A stretch of 64,000 nt of DNA, taken from assembly GCA_004010935.1 (NCBI GenBank), contig CP026511.1, positions 3,038,001-3,102,000 of the forward strand, read 5' to 3'. The notes beneath the pieces are model-generated. The model was not told where the DNA came from and searched no databases. It saw only the letters and a program-made list of their open reading frames with translations. Position 1 is the first letter of the stretch; each line of letters begins with the position of its first letter. The position numbers and the translations under genes were made by a program. The DNA is from Pseudomonadaceae bacterium SI-3 (lineage in GTDB: Bacteria; Pseudomonadota; Gammaproteobacteria; Pseudomonadales; Pseudomonadaceae). This document shows, one piece after another, positions 25,960-36,552 of this stretch.

Positions 25960-27741
25960 TTAAGCGATGGTCAGCAGGCTATCGCCCACCGACACCGCGT
26001 CGCCGACCTTGACGTTCACACCTGAAACGGTACCGGCTTTGAACGCACGGATTTCAGTTTCCATCTTCATGGCTTCGAGGATGATCACCAGATCTCCTTC
26101 CTGAACCAGCTGACCGGGCTGCACGAGAACCTTGAAGATATTGCCAGCTAACGGAGCCGGTTGAGGTTCGCCTGTACCAGACGCCGGCGCGCTAGCGACC
26201 GTCGACGGGGCGGCGGAGCCACTGCCAATAGCCTTGATGCCCTCTATGTCACCGCCTTCATTGACCTGAACTACGAAGGACTTGCCGTTGACTTCGACGG
26301 TGTAGACCTCGGGTACGCCCGCCTCCCGTGGCGCTTGCTCCTTGCCGGTCGGCACCGGTTCGAAAGCAGAGGCATTGCCTCGGTTTTCAAGGAACTTAAG
26401 GCCGATCTGAGGAAACAACGCATAGGTGAGGACGTCATCAATCTCGTTCTCGGCCAGCTTGATGCCTTTTTCCTGCGCCAACCCCTTAAGCTCGGCCGTT
26501 AGCTTCTCCATTTCCGGCTGCAGCAGGTCGGCCGGGCGGCAGGTGATGACATCTGCACCGTCGAGGACGCGCTGCTGCAGTTCGACATTGAACGGGGCTG
26601 GTGCCGCTCCGTACTCGCCCTTGAGGATGCCTGCGGTTTCCTTGGTAATAGATTTGAAGCGCTCACCGGTGAGCACGTTGATGACGGCCTGGGTACCGAC
26701 GATTTGCGAGGTCGGCGTTACCAACGGAATGAACCCGAGATCTTCACGCACGCGAGGAATCTCGGCGAGCACCTCATCGAACTTGTCGAGTGCGCCCTGC
26801 TCCTTTAATTGGCCTTCCATATTGGTCAGCATGCCACCCGGCACCTGAGCCACAAGGATGCGCGAGTCAACACCCTTGAGCGTGCCTTCGAACTTTGCGT
26901 ACTTCTTGCGCACCTCGCGGAAGTACGCAGCGATCTCTTCCAGCAGCAGCAGATCGAGCCCGGTATCGCGCTCGGTGCCCTGGAAAATCGCCACCACCGA
27001 CTCGGTTGGCGAATGTCCATAGGTCATTGAGAGGGAGGAAATGGCTGTATCGACATTATCGATCCCCGCCTCGACCGCTTTGAGAATGGAAGCTGTGGAA
27101 AGGCCCGCCGTGGCGTGACACTGCATATGGATCGGAATGGACAGGCTTGCCTTCAAGCGCGAGACCAGCTCATAGGCCATATACGGCGTGAGAATGCCGG
27201 CCATGTCCTTGATCGCCACCGAGTCGGCACCCATGTCCTCGATCTGCTTGGCCAGGTCGACCCACATTTCCAGGGTATGCACCGGGCTGGTGGTGTAGGA
27301 AATGGTACCTTGCGCATGCTTGCCCTGCAGCTTGACCGCGCGCAGAGCGGTTTCCAGGTTGCGTGGATCGTTCATCGCATCGAACACACGGAACACATCG
27401 ACGCCGTTAGCCGCAGCTCGCTCGACGAACTTTTCAACCACATCATCGGCGTAATGCCGATAGCCCAGCAGGTTCTGGCCACGCAGCAGCATTTGCTGCC
27501 GAGTGTTGGGCATCGCCTTCTTCAGTTCGCGGATGCGCTCCCAGGGATCTTCGCCCAGATAACGAATGCAAGAATCAAAGGTTGCCCCGCCCCAGGACTC
27601 GACCGACCAGAAGCCAACCTGATCGAGCTTGCCGGCAATCGGTAGCATGTCTTCAAGGCGAACGCGGGTAGCCAGAATGGATTGATGCGCATCACGAAGC
27701 ACCACATCGGTAATGCCGAGCGGCTGTTTGACAGATGTCAT
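25960..27741 (-). CDS. oadA: Oxaloacetate decarboxylase alpha subunit
   Basis: The 593-residue protein has a carboxyltransferase TIM barrel ([35 protein letters not shown]), a PYC/OADA-conserved domain, and a C-terminal biotinyl domain with EAMKMETEI that carries biotin. It transfers CO2 from oxaloacetate to biotin. Alpha subunits of this kind can alternatively serve pyruvate carboxylase, but adjacent oadG and oadB favour the Na+ pump. The frame extends 45 codons further, but the ATG at 27741 ([17 protein letters not shown]) matches family starts. Confidence 0.94.
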   Translation of the reverse strand: MTSVKQPLGITDVVLRDAHQSILATRVRLEDMLPIAGKLDQVGFWSVESWGGATFDSCIRYLGEDPWERIRELKKAMPNTRQQMLLRGQNLLGYRHYADDVVEKFVERAAANGVDVFRVFDAMNDPRNLETALRAVKLQGKHAQGTISYTTSPVHTLEMWVDLAKQIEDMGADSVAIKDMAGILTPYMAYELVSRLKASLSIPIHMQCHATAGLSTASILKAVEAGIDNVDTAISSLSMTYGHSPTESVVAIFQGTERDTGLDLLLLEEIAAYFREVRKKYAKFEGTLKGVDSRILVAQVPGGMLTNMEGQLKEQGALDKFDEVLAEIPRVREDLGFIPLVTPTSQIVGTQAVINVLTGERFKSITKETAGILKGEYGAAPAPFNVELQQRVLDGADVITCRPADLLQPEMEKLTAELKGLAQEKGIKLAENEIDDVLTYALFPQIGLKFLENRGNASAFEPVPTGKEQAPREAGVPEVYTVEVNGKSFVVQVNEGGDIEGIKAIGSGSAAPSTVASAPASGTGEPQPAPLAGNIFKVLVQPGQLVQEGDLVIILEAMKMETEIRAFKAGTVSGVNVKVGDAVSVGDSLLTIA

Positions 27742-27763
27742 GAAGGGAACTCCCTGTTCTGAA

Positions 27764-28006
27764 TCAACCACGACGAGCGCGGTGCTGATGGATAGCGGTC
27801 TGGATTGCCGTAATGAGATCGGCATCCACTTCAGCCACGGCGGGTTCGCTGGAAGCCAACTGAGCGGTGGGCGCACTGTCGAAGCGGCCGATCACAAAAG
27901 ACATCAGGCGAATGCAAGCAATCAACAACACGAGGAAGACAAAAACGGAACCTAAGCCGAACAGCATAAGTTCGACGCCTTCTAGGAGGAGTTCGCTGGG
28001 GGTCAT
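27764..28006 (-). CDS. oadG: Oxaloacetate decarboxylase gamma subunit
   Basis: The 80-residue protein has one N-terminal membrane helix ([26 protein letters not shown]) and a polar tail, the form of OadG, which assembles and stabilises the pump. Sequence identity in this family is low, so position matters: it lies 22 bases before oadA. It is the first gene of the operon. Confidence 0.87.
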   Translation of the reverse strand: MTPSELLLEGVELMLFGLGSVFVFLVLLIACIRLMSFVIGRFDSAPTAQLASSEPAVAEVDADLITAIQTAIHQHRARRG

Positions 28007-28143
28007 CGGGATTCCCTTTCTATCAGCGGCTCAAGCCGCCTGTTATTCGCTTCGAGTTAGGGCCTTCGCTAGTGCGAAACCTCAGAACAGTAGCCCGAAC
28101 AACAGGCGCAAGGCAAACGCCAAGTCGACGCAGGCGGAACGAG

Positions 28144-29592
28144 TCAGAGAAGAAAAATTGTTGCGAGCCCGAGAAAAATAAAGAAACCGCCACTGTCGGT
28201 AACGGCAGTAATCATGACACTGGCACCCAGCGCCGGGTCTCGCCCCATTCGCGCCAAAGTCACCGGAATCAGCACGCCCATCAAGGCCGCCAGCAAAAGA
28301 TTGAGCGTCATCGCCGCAGTCATCACCACACCCAACGACCAGCTGCCGTACAGCCAGTAGACCACGACACCGATAACCCCACCCCATATCAAGCCATTCA
28401 GCATCCCAACACCAGCCTCCTTGCGCAGCAAGCGAGCACTGTTGCCGGTACCCATCTGGTCCAGAGCCATTGCTCGGACAATCATGGTGATGGTCTGATT
28501 GCCTGAATTGCCGCCAATGCCAGCGACTATCGGCATCAGCGCAGCCAATGCAACTAGCTTCTCGATCGAGCCATCGAATAGGCCGATCACACGCGAGGCA
28601 ACAAAGGCAGTGATGAGATTGACTGCAAGCCAGGCCCAACGGTTACGCAGCGATTTCCAGACCGAGGCGAAGATGTCTTCTTCTTCGCGCAGACCCGCCA
28701 TATTGAGCACTTCGCTTTCGCTCTCCTCACGGATCAGGTCAACCATCTCGTCGATGGTCAGGCGCCCGATAAGCTTGCCGCTTTTGTCTACTACCGGTGT
28801 CGAAACCAAGTCGTAGCGCTCGAATGCCTGAGCCGCCTCATACGCATCCTCATCCGGATGGAATGTCACTGGATCACTGGCCATCACCTCGGCCACATGC
28901 CGCTCCGGATCATTGACCAGCAATCGCTTGATGGGTAGAACGCCCTTGAGCACGCCGTCGTAATCGACTACGAATAACTTGTCAGTATGACCGGGCAGCT
29001 CCTTCAGCCGTCGCAGGTAGCGCAGCACCACTTCAAGGCTTACGTCCTCGCGGATCGTGACCATCTCGAAGTCCATCAGAGCGCCAACCTGATCTTCCTC
29101 GTAAGACAAGGCCGAGCGGACACGCTCACGCTGTTGCGCATCCAGCGTTTCCATTAGCTCGTGAACGACGTCTCGAGGCAACTCGGCCGCCAGATCCGCC
29201 AGTTCGTCGGCGTCCATTTCCTTGGCAGCAGCGAGGAGCTCGTGATCGTCCATGTCGGCGATCAGCGTCTCGCGGACCGCGTCGGAAACCTCGAGCAAGA
29301 TATCGCCATCGCGATCGGACTTGACCAGCTGCCAGACCGTCAGGCGGTCATCAAGGGGCAAAGCTTCGAGGATATGCGCGATGTCAGCGGGGTGCAGCGC
29401 CTCCAGCTTGCGCTGCAGTTCGACGAGGTTCTGACGATGCACCAGGTTTTCGACAAGATCCTGATGCTGCCCTTCCTGACTCTGACGATGCGCCAGATCC
29501 TCGACGATCCTGTGCCGGTGGAGCAACTCGACGACCTGCGCCAGACGATCCTGGAGACTTTCCTGCGGCTTTTTTGCTTCAACTTCAGTCAT
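28144..29592 (-). CDS. mgtE: Magnesium transporter MgtE
   Basis: The 482-residue protein has an N-terminal helical domain with the MgtE-N motif (LEALHPADIAHILEALPLDDRLTVWQLV), two CBS domains (about 155-280) and a C-terminal five-helix membrane domain with GGNSGNQT. It is a Mg2+ channel gated by cytosolic Mg2+. The ATG at 29592 has GGAG 6 bases upstream; an in-frame GTG 4 codons earlier is less likely. It is transcribed towards oadG with a 137-base gap and no clear terminator between. Confidence 0.94.
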   Translation of the reverse strand: MTEVEAKKPQESLQDRLAQVVELLHRHRIVEDLAHRQSQEGQHQDLVENLVHRQNLVELQRKLEALHPADIAHILEALPLDDRLTVWQLVKSDRDGDILLEVSDAVRETLIADMDDHELLAAAKEMDADELADLAAELPRDVVHELMETLDAQQRERVRSALSYEEDQVGALMDFEMVTIREDVSLEVVLRYLRRLKELPGHTDKLFVVDYDGVLKGVLPIKRLLVNDPERHVAEVMASDPVTFHPDEDAYEAAQAFERYDLVSTPVVDKSGKLIGRLTIDEMVDLIREESESEVLNMAGLREEEDIFASVWKSLRNRWAWLAVNLITAFVASRVIGLFDGSIEKLVALAALMPIVAGIGGNSGNQTITMIVRAMALDQMGTGNSARLLRKEAGVGMLNGLIWGGVIGVVVYWLYGSWSLGVVMTAAMTLNLLLAALMGVLIPVTLARMGRDPALGASVMITAVTDSGGFFIFLGLATIFLL

Positions 29593-29905
29593 GGCGCACT
29601 CCACCCCCAGCGGTTGGAGCGCGCCAGGGGATCAATCATTCAAAACGTGATTGGCAAGCGAGGGTTTTATACGACTACTGGGCAAATCCATGAGGCGGAT
29701 CCAGAAGCCCAAACGGGCGGACCGCGCAATAATACCACCGCAACTGTGATGCACGACCGCGAAATACAGGCAATACAATCGCTTGCGCGTCGCCACCGAA
29801 GGATCGCGCTATCAATGTGGACGCATTCACGTTGCGGAAAGGCACCGCTGCGAGCCAAGCGGTATTTGGCTAGGCTGGTTCGACCCATCGTCAAGGAGGA
29901 CGACT

Positions 29906-30397
29906 ATGAACAAACTGATCGCAGGAAGCTGCTGTGCCCTTCTCCTCTCCACCGCCCCAACGTTTGCTGCAAGCATCTATCGCTGCAGTGACGCCGCAGG
30001 GAACCTCACGTTTACTCGACAGGGATGCCCGATCGATCAGACCGCTCAGATTCAGGAGGCAGCGAATCCCACACCCAGTTCCGGCAAAGCCGTACCTCTG
30101 GCCAAATCTAAAGGACGACGTAAGACGTCAAAAAAAGAGTCGGCGCGAAGCCTTACCGTTGTAGGCGCACAGGATGATGGATGCGGAAACCGCATAACCG
30201 GGAGCGCAAGGCGAGATGCGCTGATCAAAAAGCAGATTCATCCCGGCATGACCCGCACCGATATCGAGAGCACCTTCGGCACACCCGACACGGTGGCCAC
30301 TCGCAATGGCCAGATGCAGTACCGCTACAGCAACGATAAGGGCAGGACACGCACCGTCACCTTCGATGAAAACGGCTGCGTTCGGGGGAAACGCTAA
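29906..30397 (+). CDS. DUF4124-type exported protein with BamE-like C-terminus
   Basis: The 163-residue protein has a signal peptide (residues 1-22, ending FAA) and a DUF4124-like start of the mature part (SIYRCSDAAGNLTFTRQGCP). The C-terminal part, IHPGMTRTDIESTFGTPDTVATRNGQMQYRYSND, resembles the SmpA/BamE fold with its Gly-x-Pro turn. An AAGGAGGA site 4 bases before the ATG at 29906 fixes the start, although the frame continues upstream. Its periplasmic role is unknown. Confidence 0.8.
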   Translation: MNKLIAGSCCALLLSTAPTFAASIYRCSDAAGNLTFTRQGCPIDQTAQIQEAANPTPSSGKAVPLAKSKGRRKTSKKESARSLTVVGAQDDGCGNRITGSARRDALIKKQIHPGMTRTDIESTFGTPDTVATRNGQMQYRYSNDKGRTRTVTFDENGCVRGKR

Positions 30398-30410
30398 CTC
30401 CCCAAACGAA

Positions 30411-30440
30411 AAAAGGGTCTGCATCGCTGCAGACCCTTTT
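30411..30440. terminator. Terminator between the DUF4124 gene and tRNA-Arg
   Basis: Arms AAAAGGGTCTGCA and TGCAGACCCTTTT enclose TCGC, with T/A runs on both sides, so it can stop transcription in both directions. Confidence 0.88.
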
Positions 30441-30446
30441 CCGATT

Positions 30447-30523
30447 TGGTGCACTCAGGAGGATTCGAACCTCCGACCGCTCGGTTCGTAGCCGAGTACT
30501 CTATCCAGCTGAGCTATGAGTGC
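30447..30523 (-). tRNA. tRNA-Arg (anticodon ACG), copy 1
   Basis: The 77-base minus-strand sequence has an acceptor stem GCACTCA/TGAGTGC and encoded CCA. The anticodon arm CTCGG/CCGAG has loop CTACGAA. ACG becomes ICG and reads CGU, CGC and CGA. Copy 2 at 30591 has the same sequence. Confidence 0.96.
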
Positions 30524-30590
30524 AAAGGCGATTGATAAACCAGGTCACCGCTGGCTACAACACGAACCACATTTCTGAGATCCGACAATA

Positions 30591-30667
30591 TGGTGCACTC
30601 AGGAGGATTCGAACCTCCGACCGCTCGGTTCGTAGCCGAGTACTCTATCCAGCTGAGCTATGAGTGC
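30591..30667 (-). tRNA. tRNA-Arg (anticodon ACG), copy 2
   Basis: This sequence is identical to copy 1 over the full 77 bases including CCA. The two are separated by 67 bases of unrelated sequence. Confidence 0.96.
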
Positions 30668-30773
30668 ACTGAGGGTGCGCATTATAAGTTTGTGAACTCG
30701 GTGGTCAAGCTTTTTGGTTCAATGTTTTTTATCAAACCGCACCGCTAAAACCGACCCACAAACCAATCATGCA

Positions 30774-30867
<94 letters not shown>

Positions 30868-30929
30868 GCAACACGGGGCGCATGATACCCATCTTCGCCC
30901 CGCTTGCAAAGCCAAAAATCACATAAATA

Positions 30930-31115
30930 TTAATGGCTTGGTTCTTGATCTTTTTCTTTCTGGATCCGTTGATAAATCTCCTCGCGATGCACCGCTACCT
31001 CTTTGGGTGCATTCACTCCTATACGCACTTGATTTCCTTTGACACCCAGTACAGTGACAGTCACATCGTCACCCACCATCAGGGTCTCTCCGACCCGGCG
31101 AGTCAGAATCAGCAT
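30930..31115 (-). CDS. rsmA: Carbon storage regulator RsmA/CsrA
   Basis: The 61-residue protein is a complete CsrA homologue ([51 protein letters not shown]). Arg44-type residues in the RNA-binding VAVHREEI strand are present. The dimer binds GGA motifs in mRNA leaders and represses translation. An AAGGAG site precedes the ATG. It lies between lysC and the tRNA-Ser gene, the usual place in pseudomonads. Confidence 0.97.
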   Translation of the reverse strand: MLILTRRVGETLMVGDDVTVTVLGVKGNQVRIGVNAPKEVAVHREEIYQRIQKEKDQEPSH

Positions 31116-31295
31116 TCCTTTCTCCTTAAAACGGATTCAATTCAGTAAACAGTCTGCAAAGATAAAGACGGATAATGTTCCGTGAAACATCGACCTAGAG
31201 CCTTTCACCAGCTATTGACCAGTAACAACGACTCTAAAGTTCCTTTGCCCCCGGCGAAAACGACGGAAGGCTCGAATCAGTCCGCAGTCAGCGCG

Positions 31296-32531
31296 TCATT
31301 CCCCCTTGCCAGCGGGAGCATCCAGCTCGAATGCGGTGTGCAATGCCCGTACCGCCAATTCCAGGTATTTTTCCTCAATCACTACCGAGACCTTGATTTC
31401 AGAGGTAGAGATCATCTGTATGTTGATGTTCTCCTTCGCCAGTGCCTCAAACATCCGACTCGCGACGCCCGCATGAGAGCGCATACCTACGCCGACAATC
31501 GATACCTTGGCGATGTCGATATCACCAATGACCTCGCGGGCGCCCATGTCGCGGGCGATACCTTCCAGCACTTGCAGCGCGTTATGGTAATCGTTCCGGT
31601 GGACAGTGAAGGTGAAATCCGTGGTGTTATCGTGCGCGACGTTCTGCACGATCATGTCCACCTCGACATTGGCCGCACTGACCGGGCCAAGGATCTTGAA
31701 GGCCACCCCGGGGGTATCCGGCACACCACGAATGGTCAGCTTGGCTTCATCACGATTGAAAGCGATGCCGGAAATGATGGGCTGTTCCATGGATTCCTCT
31801 TCATCAAGGGTAATGAGGGTTCCTGGACCCTCTTGAAAACTATGCAACACGCGCAACGGAACGCTGTATTTACCTGCGAATTCCACGGCGCGAATCTGTA
31901 ACACTTTCGACCCGAGACTTGCCATCTCAAGCATTTCTTCAAAGGTAATCTTGTCCAGGCGCTGCGCCTTGGCAACGACGCGAGGATCGGTCGTGTAAAC
32001 CCCATCGACATCGGTATAGATCTGGCACTCGTCTGCCTTCAACGCTGCAGCGAGAGCCACACCGGTAGTGTCTGAACCGCCACGGCCAAGCGTGGTGATA
32101 TTGCCGGCTTCATCCACGCCCTGGAATCCGGCCACGACCACGACTCGCCCGGCCTTGAGCTCCTTCTGAATCTGCTGCGAATCAATCTGCAGGATGCGCG
32201 CTTTGGTATGGGCACTGTCGGTCAGGATGCGGACTTGGGCACCCGTATAGGACACCGCTGGGACGCCGATCTTCATCAGCGCCATCGCGAGCAGAGCGAT
32301 AGTGACCTGCTCGCCCGTCGACACCATTACGTCCAACTCGCGGGCGACCGGCTGTTCGCTGACCTGTTTGGCAAGATCGATCAGTCGGTTGGTTTCACCG
32401 CTCATGGCCGAGACCACCACGACAATGTCGTCTCCGTTATCACGGAATTTTTTGACCTTCGCCGCCACTTGCTCGATGCGCTCGACGGAGCCCACCGAGG
32501 TACCTCCAAACTTCTGTACGATCAAAGCCAT
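31296..32531 (-). CDS. lysC: Aspartokinase (class II, with possible internal beta-subunit start)
   Basis: The 411-residue protein has an aspartate kinase domain (VQKFGGTSVGSVERIEQVA, FQGVDEAGNITTLGRGGSDTTGVALAAAL) and two C-terminal ACT domains (ISGIAFNRDEAKLTIRGVPDTPGVAFKILG, EVSIVGVG-like and INIQMISTSEIKVSVVI). It makes aspartyl phosphate for lysine, threonine and methionine synthesis. The ATG at 32529-32531 gives the normal N-terminus. An in-frame ATG at 31790, preceded by GAGGA, could produce a separate ~164-residue beta subunit, as in other class II aspartokinases. Confidence 0.95.
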   Translation of the reverse strand: MALIVQKFGGTSVGSVERIEQVAAKVKKFRDNGDDIVVVVSAMSGETNRLIDLAKQVSEQPVARELDVMVSTGEQVTIALLAMALMKIGVPAVSYTGAQVRILTDSAHTKARILQIDSQQIQKELKAGRVVVVAGFQGVDEAGNITTLGRGGSDTTGVALAAALKADECQIYTDVDGVYTTDPRVVAKAQRLDKITFEEMLEMASLGSKVLQIRAVEFAGKYSVPLRVLHSFQEGPGTLITLDEEESMEQPIISGIAFNRDEAKLTIRGVPDTPGVAFKILGPVSAANVEVDMIVQNVAHDNTTDFTFTVHRNDYHNALQVLEGIARDMGAREVIGDIDIAKVSIVGVGMRSHAGVASRMFEALAKENINIQMISTSEIKVSVVIEEKYLELAVRALHTAFELDAPAGKGE

Positions 32532-32681
32532 CTCATCGCCGCCTAAGCCCGTCAAGGGCGCTTATTAAACAATCAACCCAGCACCACAAAATGCCTACGG
32601 ACAGCGACCGGACCAGCCGCTGACCTAGGTGGTCACCAGACGAACAGCCCATCGCGACCAACCCAACCTGACACGCTCCTG

Positions 32682-35306
32682 CTACACGCCCTGCTCGACG
32701 AACGCCGCGGCAATGGCTAATGCTTCGTCGAGGCGATTCGCGTCGCTCCCACCGCCTTGCGCCATATCCGGGCGACCACCACCTTTGCCACCAACAACTG
32801 CAGCAGCCTGTCTCATGAGATCGCCGGCCTTCAAACGGCCGGTGAGATCCTGCGTGACACCAGCGACCAGTACGACTTTTTCATCCTGCACGCCACCGAG
32901 CAGAATGACGCCGCTGCCAAGCTTGTTCTTCAGTTGATCGACCAATGCCAGAAGCGCCTTGCCATCCAGGCCATCCACGCGCGCGGCCAGGGTTTTGACG
33001 CCCTTCACCTCGACAGCGGAACTGGCTAGGTCATTGCCGGTGGCGCTGGCCGCTTTGGCCTTGAGCTGCTCGAGTTCCTTTTCCAACTGCCGATTGCGCT
33101 CGAGGACGGCGCCCAGCTTGTCCAGCACATTGTCGCGAGTGCCCCTGACCAGCGAAGCTGCTTCTTTCAGCTGCTCTTCGGCAGTGTTCAGATAGGCCAG
33201 CGCCTGCTCGCCAGTAACTGCCTCAATGCGTCGCACACCCGCAGCCACACCACCTTCGCTGATGATCTTGAACAGACCGATGTCTCCAGTACGCTTGACG
33301 TGAGTTCCGCCGCACAGCTCGACTGAGAAGCCGCCCCCCATGGTCAATACGCGCACCTGGTCCCCATACTTTTCGCCAAACAGGGCCATAGCGCCTTTGC
33401 TCTTAGCAGTTTCGATGTCGGTTTCCTCGATCTCCACTGCCGTGTTGCCGCGAATTTCGGCATTGACCTTGTCTTCCAGGGCCTTCAACTGTTCAGGCTT
33501 AATCGCCTCGAAATGGCTGAAGTCGAAGCGTAGCCGCTGACTGTCAACCAATGACCCTTTCTGACTGACATGCTCACCGAGAATCTGGCGCAGTGCCGCG
33601 TGCAGGAGGTGAGTCGCAGAGTGGTTCAACGCAGTGGACTGACGTACTGATGCGTCGACCGTAGCTTCGACGGTCGCACCGACCTGCAGGCTGCCACTGT
33701 CCAGAATGCCGTGGTGCAGGAACGCACCGCCGGCCTTGCTGGTGTCACGCACATCGAAGCGCAGACCGTCCGCCGAGAGGTATCCGCAATCGCCCACCTG
33801 CCCACCTGACTCGGCGTAGAACGGCGTCTGGTCGAGCACGACCACGCCCTCCTCGCCCGCCGACAGGCTCTGCACCGCCATGCCTTCTTTGAACAGCGCC
33901 AGCACCTTACCGCTGCCGGATGTACCGAGGTAACCCGTGAAACGCGTTTCGCCCTCGACCTTGACCAAGCTGTTGTAGTCCAGGCCAAAGGCACTGGCCG
34001 AACGCGCCCGCTCACGCTGCGCCTGCATCTCGCGTTCGAACCCTTCTTCGTCCAGCGTCAGCTCACGCTCACGGGCGATGTCGCCGGTCAGGTCCATCGG
34101 AAAACCGTAGGTGTCATACAGCTTGAATATCACTTCGCCCGGAATCACGTTCCCCTGAAGATCGGCCAGATCCTGCTCGAGAATCCTCAGACCTTGCTCC
34201 AGTGTCTTGGCGAACTGCTCCTCTTCGGTTTTCAGCACGCGCTCTATGTGCGCCTGCTGGGTTTTCAGCTCGGAGAAAGCGTCACCCATCTCAGCCACCA
34301 GCGCGGCGACTATCTTGTGAAAGAAGCTGCCCTTGGCGCCGAGCTTGTTGCCATGGCGGCAGGCGCGACGAACGATGCGGCGAAGCACATAACCGCGTCC
34401 TTCATTGGATGGCGTCACACCGTCGGCAATCAGGAAGCCACAAGAGCGGATGTGGTCAGCAACCACCTTGAGCGAAGCCTGACCCTCGTTGCCGCAACCG
34501 ATGGCCTGAGCGGCGGCATTCAGCAAGCTCTGGAAGAGGTCGATCTCGTAATTCGAGTTAACGTGTTGCAGCACCGCACTGATGCGCTCCAGGCCCATAC
34601 CGGTGTCGACACTCGGCGCCGGCAGCGGATGCATCACGCCATCCGCAGTGCGATTGAATTGCATGAAGACGTTATTCCAGATCTCGATGTAACGGTCGCC
34701 GTCTTCTTCTGGCGAACCCGGCGGGCCACCCCAGATATGTTCGCCATGGTCGAAGAAGATCTCGGTACAAGGACCGCAGGGCCCGGTGTCACCCATTGCC
34801 CAGAAGTTGTCAGACGCGTACGGCGCCCCCTTGTTATCACCGATGCGAACCATGCGCTCGGCCGGCACGCCCACCTCTTTCGTCCAGATGTCATAGGCTT
34901 CGTCATCGCTGGCGTAGACGGTGACCCAGAGCTTTTCTTTCGGCAGGCTCAGCCATTTATCGGACGTCAAAAACTCCCAGGCGAAGGTGATCGCGTCGCG
35001 CTTGAAATAGTCGCCAAAACTGAAGTTGCCGAGCATCTCGAAGAAGGTGTGATGGCGTGCGGTATAGCCGACGTTCTCCAGGTCGTTGTGCTTGCCGCCG
35101 GCGCGTACGCATTTCTGGCTGGTGGTCGCGCGGGTATAGGCGCGCTTTTCCAGCCCGAGGAAGCAGTCTTTAAACTGATTCATGCCGGCGTTGGTAAACA
35201 GCAGTGTCGGATCGTTCGCGGGAATCAGCGAACTGGAGGCCACGCGAGTGTGGCCCTTCTCTTCGAAGAAGCGGAGGAAGGCTTCACGGATTTCTGCGCT
35301 TTTCAT
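32682..35306 (-). CDS. alaS: Alanyl-tRNA synthetase
   Basis: The 874-residue protein starts with the catalytic domain ([42 protein letters not shown]). The editing domain follows ([17 protein letters not shown] and [13 protein letters not shown] zinc ligands), then the C-terminal C-Ala domain (about 740-874). Length and domain order are standard. It charges tRNA-Ala and clears mischarged Ser and Gly. It is followed by lysC after 150 bases. Confidence 0.98.
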   Translation of the reverse strand: MKSAEIREAFLRFFEEKGHTRVASSSLIPANDPTLLFTNAGMNQFKDCFLGLEKRAYTRATTSQKCVRAGGKHNDLENVGYTARHHTFFEMLGNFSFGDYFKRDAITFAWEFLTSDKWLSLPKEKLWVTVYASDDEAYDIWTKEVGVPAERMVRIGDNKGAPYASDNFWAMGDTGPCGPCTEIFFDHGEHIWGGPPGSPEEDGDRYIEIWNNVFMQFNRTADGVMHPLPAPSVDTGMGLERISAVLQHVNSNYEIDLFQSLLNAAAQAIGCGNEGQASLKVVADHIRSCGFLIADGVTPSNEGRGYVLRRIVRRACRHGNKLGAKGSFFHKIVAALVAEMGDAFSELKTQQAHIERVLKTEEEQFAKTLEQGLRILEQDLADLQGNVIPGEVIFKLYDTYGFPMDLTGDIARERELTLDEEGFEREMQAQRERARSASAFGLDYNSLVKVEGETRFTGYLGTSGSGKVLALFKEGMAVQSLSAGEEGVVVLDQTPFYAESGGQVGDCGYLSADGLRFDVRDTSKAGGAFLHHGILDSGSLQVGATVEATVDASVRQSTALNHSATHLLHAALRQILGEHVSQKGSLVDSQRLRFDFSHFEAIKPEQLKALEDKVNAEIRGNTAVEIEETDIETAKSKGAMALFGEKYGDQVRVLTMGGGFSVELCGGTHVKRTGDIGLFKIISEGGVAAGVRRIEAVTGEQALAYLNTAEEQLKEAASLVRGTRDNVLDKLGAVLERNRQLEKELEQLKAKAASATGNDLASSAVEVKGVKTLAARVDGLDGKALLALVDQLKNKLGSGVILLGGVQDEKVVLVAGVTQDLTGRLKAGDLMRQAAAVVGGKGGGRPDMAQGGGSDANRLDEALAIAAAFVEQGV

Positions 35307-35405
35307 AGATCTCTTCCAGAGGACTGCGGCCGAACGGCTGCAAAACGACGCGGCGAGGCGGCACCGGGAGCCGGTTCACAGCTACCCAAACGGATAGCCG
35401 GCAAA

Positions 35406-35425
35406 GGGCCGCATTATATCGGCCC
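35406..35425 (-). promoter_or_regulatory. Palindrome carrying a -10 element before alaS
   Basis: Arms GGGCCG and CGGCCC enclose 8 bases that read TATAAT (35413-35418) on the minus strand. It lies about 107 bases before the alaS ATG. The -35 region is weak. Confidence 0.45.
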
Positions 35426-35485
35426 TGTGCCGCACGCATAGAGGATAAATAAGATTGAATCAAGCTATTCGACAGCGATTCGAAC

Positions 35486-36490
35486 CTATGCTTTGAGGAA
35501 TGCTGCAAAGCTCTCGAGAATCGGATCGACATGCTCTGGCAGCACGTCCAAATGCGTCACCAACCGCAGTCGAGGCGCAGCAGTGATGACGATGCCGCGC
35601 TCGGCACAGAGCGCTTTCAGCGACGTTGCGCGGTCACCCATATCAACGTAGACCATATTGGTCTGGACTGGCTCGACGCGATAGCCCAGCGCTTGCAGCC
35701 CCTCGGCGATGTCGTTGGCGCGCTGGTGGTCGTCTGCCAAACGTTGGACCTGATGATCCAAAGCGTAGAGGCCTGCCGCGGCCAGCACTCCGGCCTGGCG
35801 CATGCCGCCGCCGACCATCTTGCGCAATCGCCGTGCCTTGACAATAAAGGACTCATCACCACAGAGCACCGAACCGACAGGCGCCCCCAGGCCTTTTGAC
35901 AGACACACCGACACCGAATCGAAGTGGCGCCCTATCTCTCCAGCGGTGCAACCCAGCTTGACCACCGCGTTGAACAAGCGAGCCCCGTCTAGATGAAGTG
36001 CAAGCCCACGTTCATGCGTGAACGCTCTTGCCTCAGCCAGGTAGGCGAGCGGCAGGACCTTGCCGTGCATCGTGTTTTCAAGCGCCAGCAAACGCGTGCG
36101 GGCGAAATGAAAGTCGTCCGGCTTGATCGCCGCCGCGACGCGCGCCAGATCCAACGAGCCATCCGGATCCATCTCGATCGGCTGCGGCTGGATCGAGCCA
36201 AGCACTGCAGCACCGCCGGCTTCGTACTTGTAGGCGTGCGCCAACTGCCCAGCGATGTACTCATCGCCCCGCTCACAATGCGCCATCAGCGCCAACAAAT
36301 TGCTCATGGTTCCGCTGGGCACAAACAATCCAGCCTGTAAACCCAGCTGCGCCGCCAACGTCTGTTCCAGCTGGCGGACCGTCGGATCCTCGCCATACAC
36401 ATCATCGCCAGTGGTTGCACCCAGCATGGCGTCGCGCATGCCCAAGGTCGGCTGGGTGACCGTATCGCTCCGGAGATCAATCAGACTCAT
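35486..36490 (-). CDS. ltaE: Low-specificity L-threonine aldolase
   Basis: The 334-residue protein has the fold-type I PLP aldolase features: [12 protein letters not shown] at the N-terminus, [23 protein letters not shown], and the PLP lysine in [20 protein letters not shown]. It cleaves L-threonine or L-allo-threonine to glycine and acetaldehyde. The ATG at 36490 is preceded by AAGGA; an in-frame GTG one codon before is less likely. It is divergent from no neighbour and lies downstream of the peptidase gene. Confidence 0.92.
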   Translation of the reverse strand: MSLIDLRSDTVTQPTLGMRDAMLGATTGDDVYGEDPTVRQLEQTLAAQLGLQAGLFVPSGTMSNLLALMAHCERGDEYIAGQLAHAYKYEAGGAAVLGSIQPQPIEMDPDGSLDLARVAAAIKPDDFHFARTRLLALENTMHGKVLPLAYLAEARAFTHERGLALHLDGARLFNAVVKLGCTAGEIGRHFDSVSVCLSKGLGAPVGSVLCGDESFIVKARRLRKMVGGGMRQAGVLAAAGLYALDHQVQRLADDHQRANDIAEGLQALGYRVEPVQTNMVYVDMGDRATSLKALCAERGIVITAAPRLRLVTHLDVLPEHVDPILESFAAFLKA

Positions 36491-36552
36491 CACAAGGTCC
36501 TTTGGTCGAATGGATTCATCACCACAGGCACCGCCTACGCACCACGCCGACC

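Noticed and set aside
34194-35441. A plus-strand open frame of 415 codons opposite alaS
   Set aside because: It lies wholly antisense to a well-supported alaS, lacks a ribosome site and resembles no family; it reflects high-GC codon bias.
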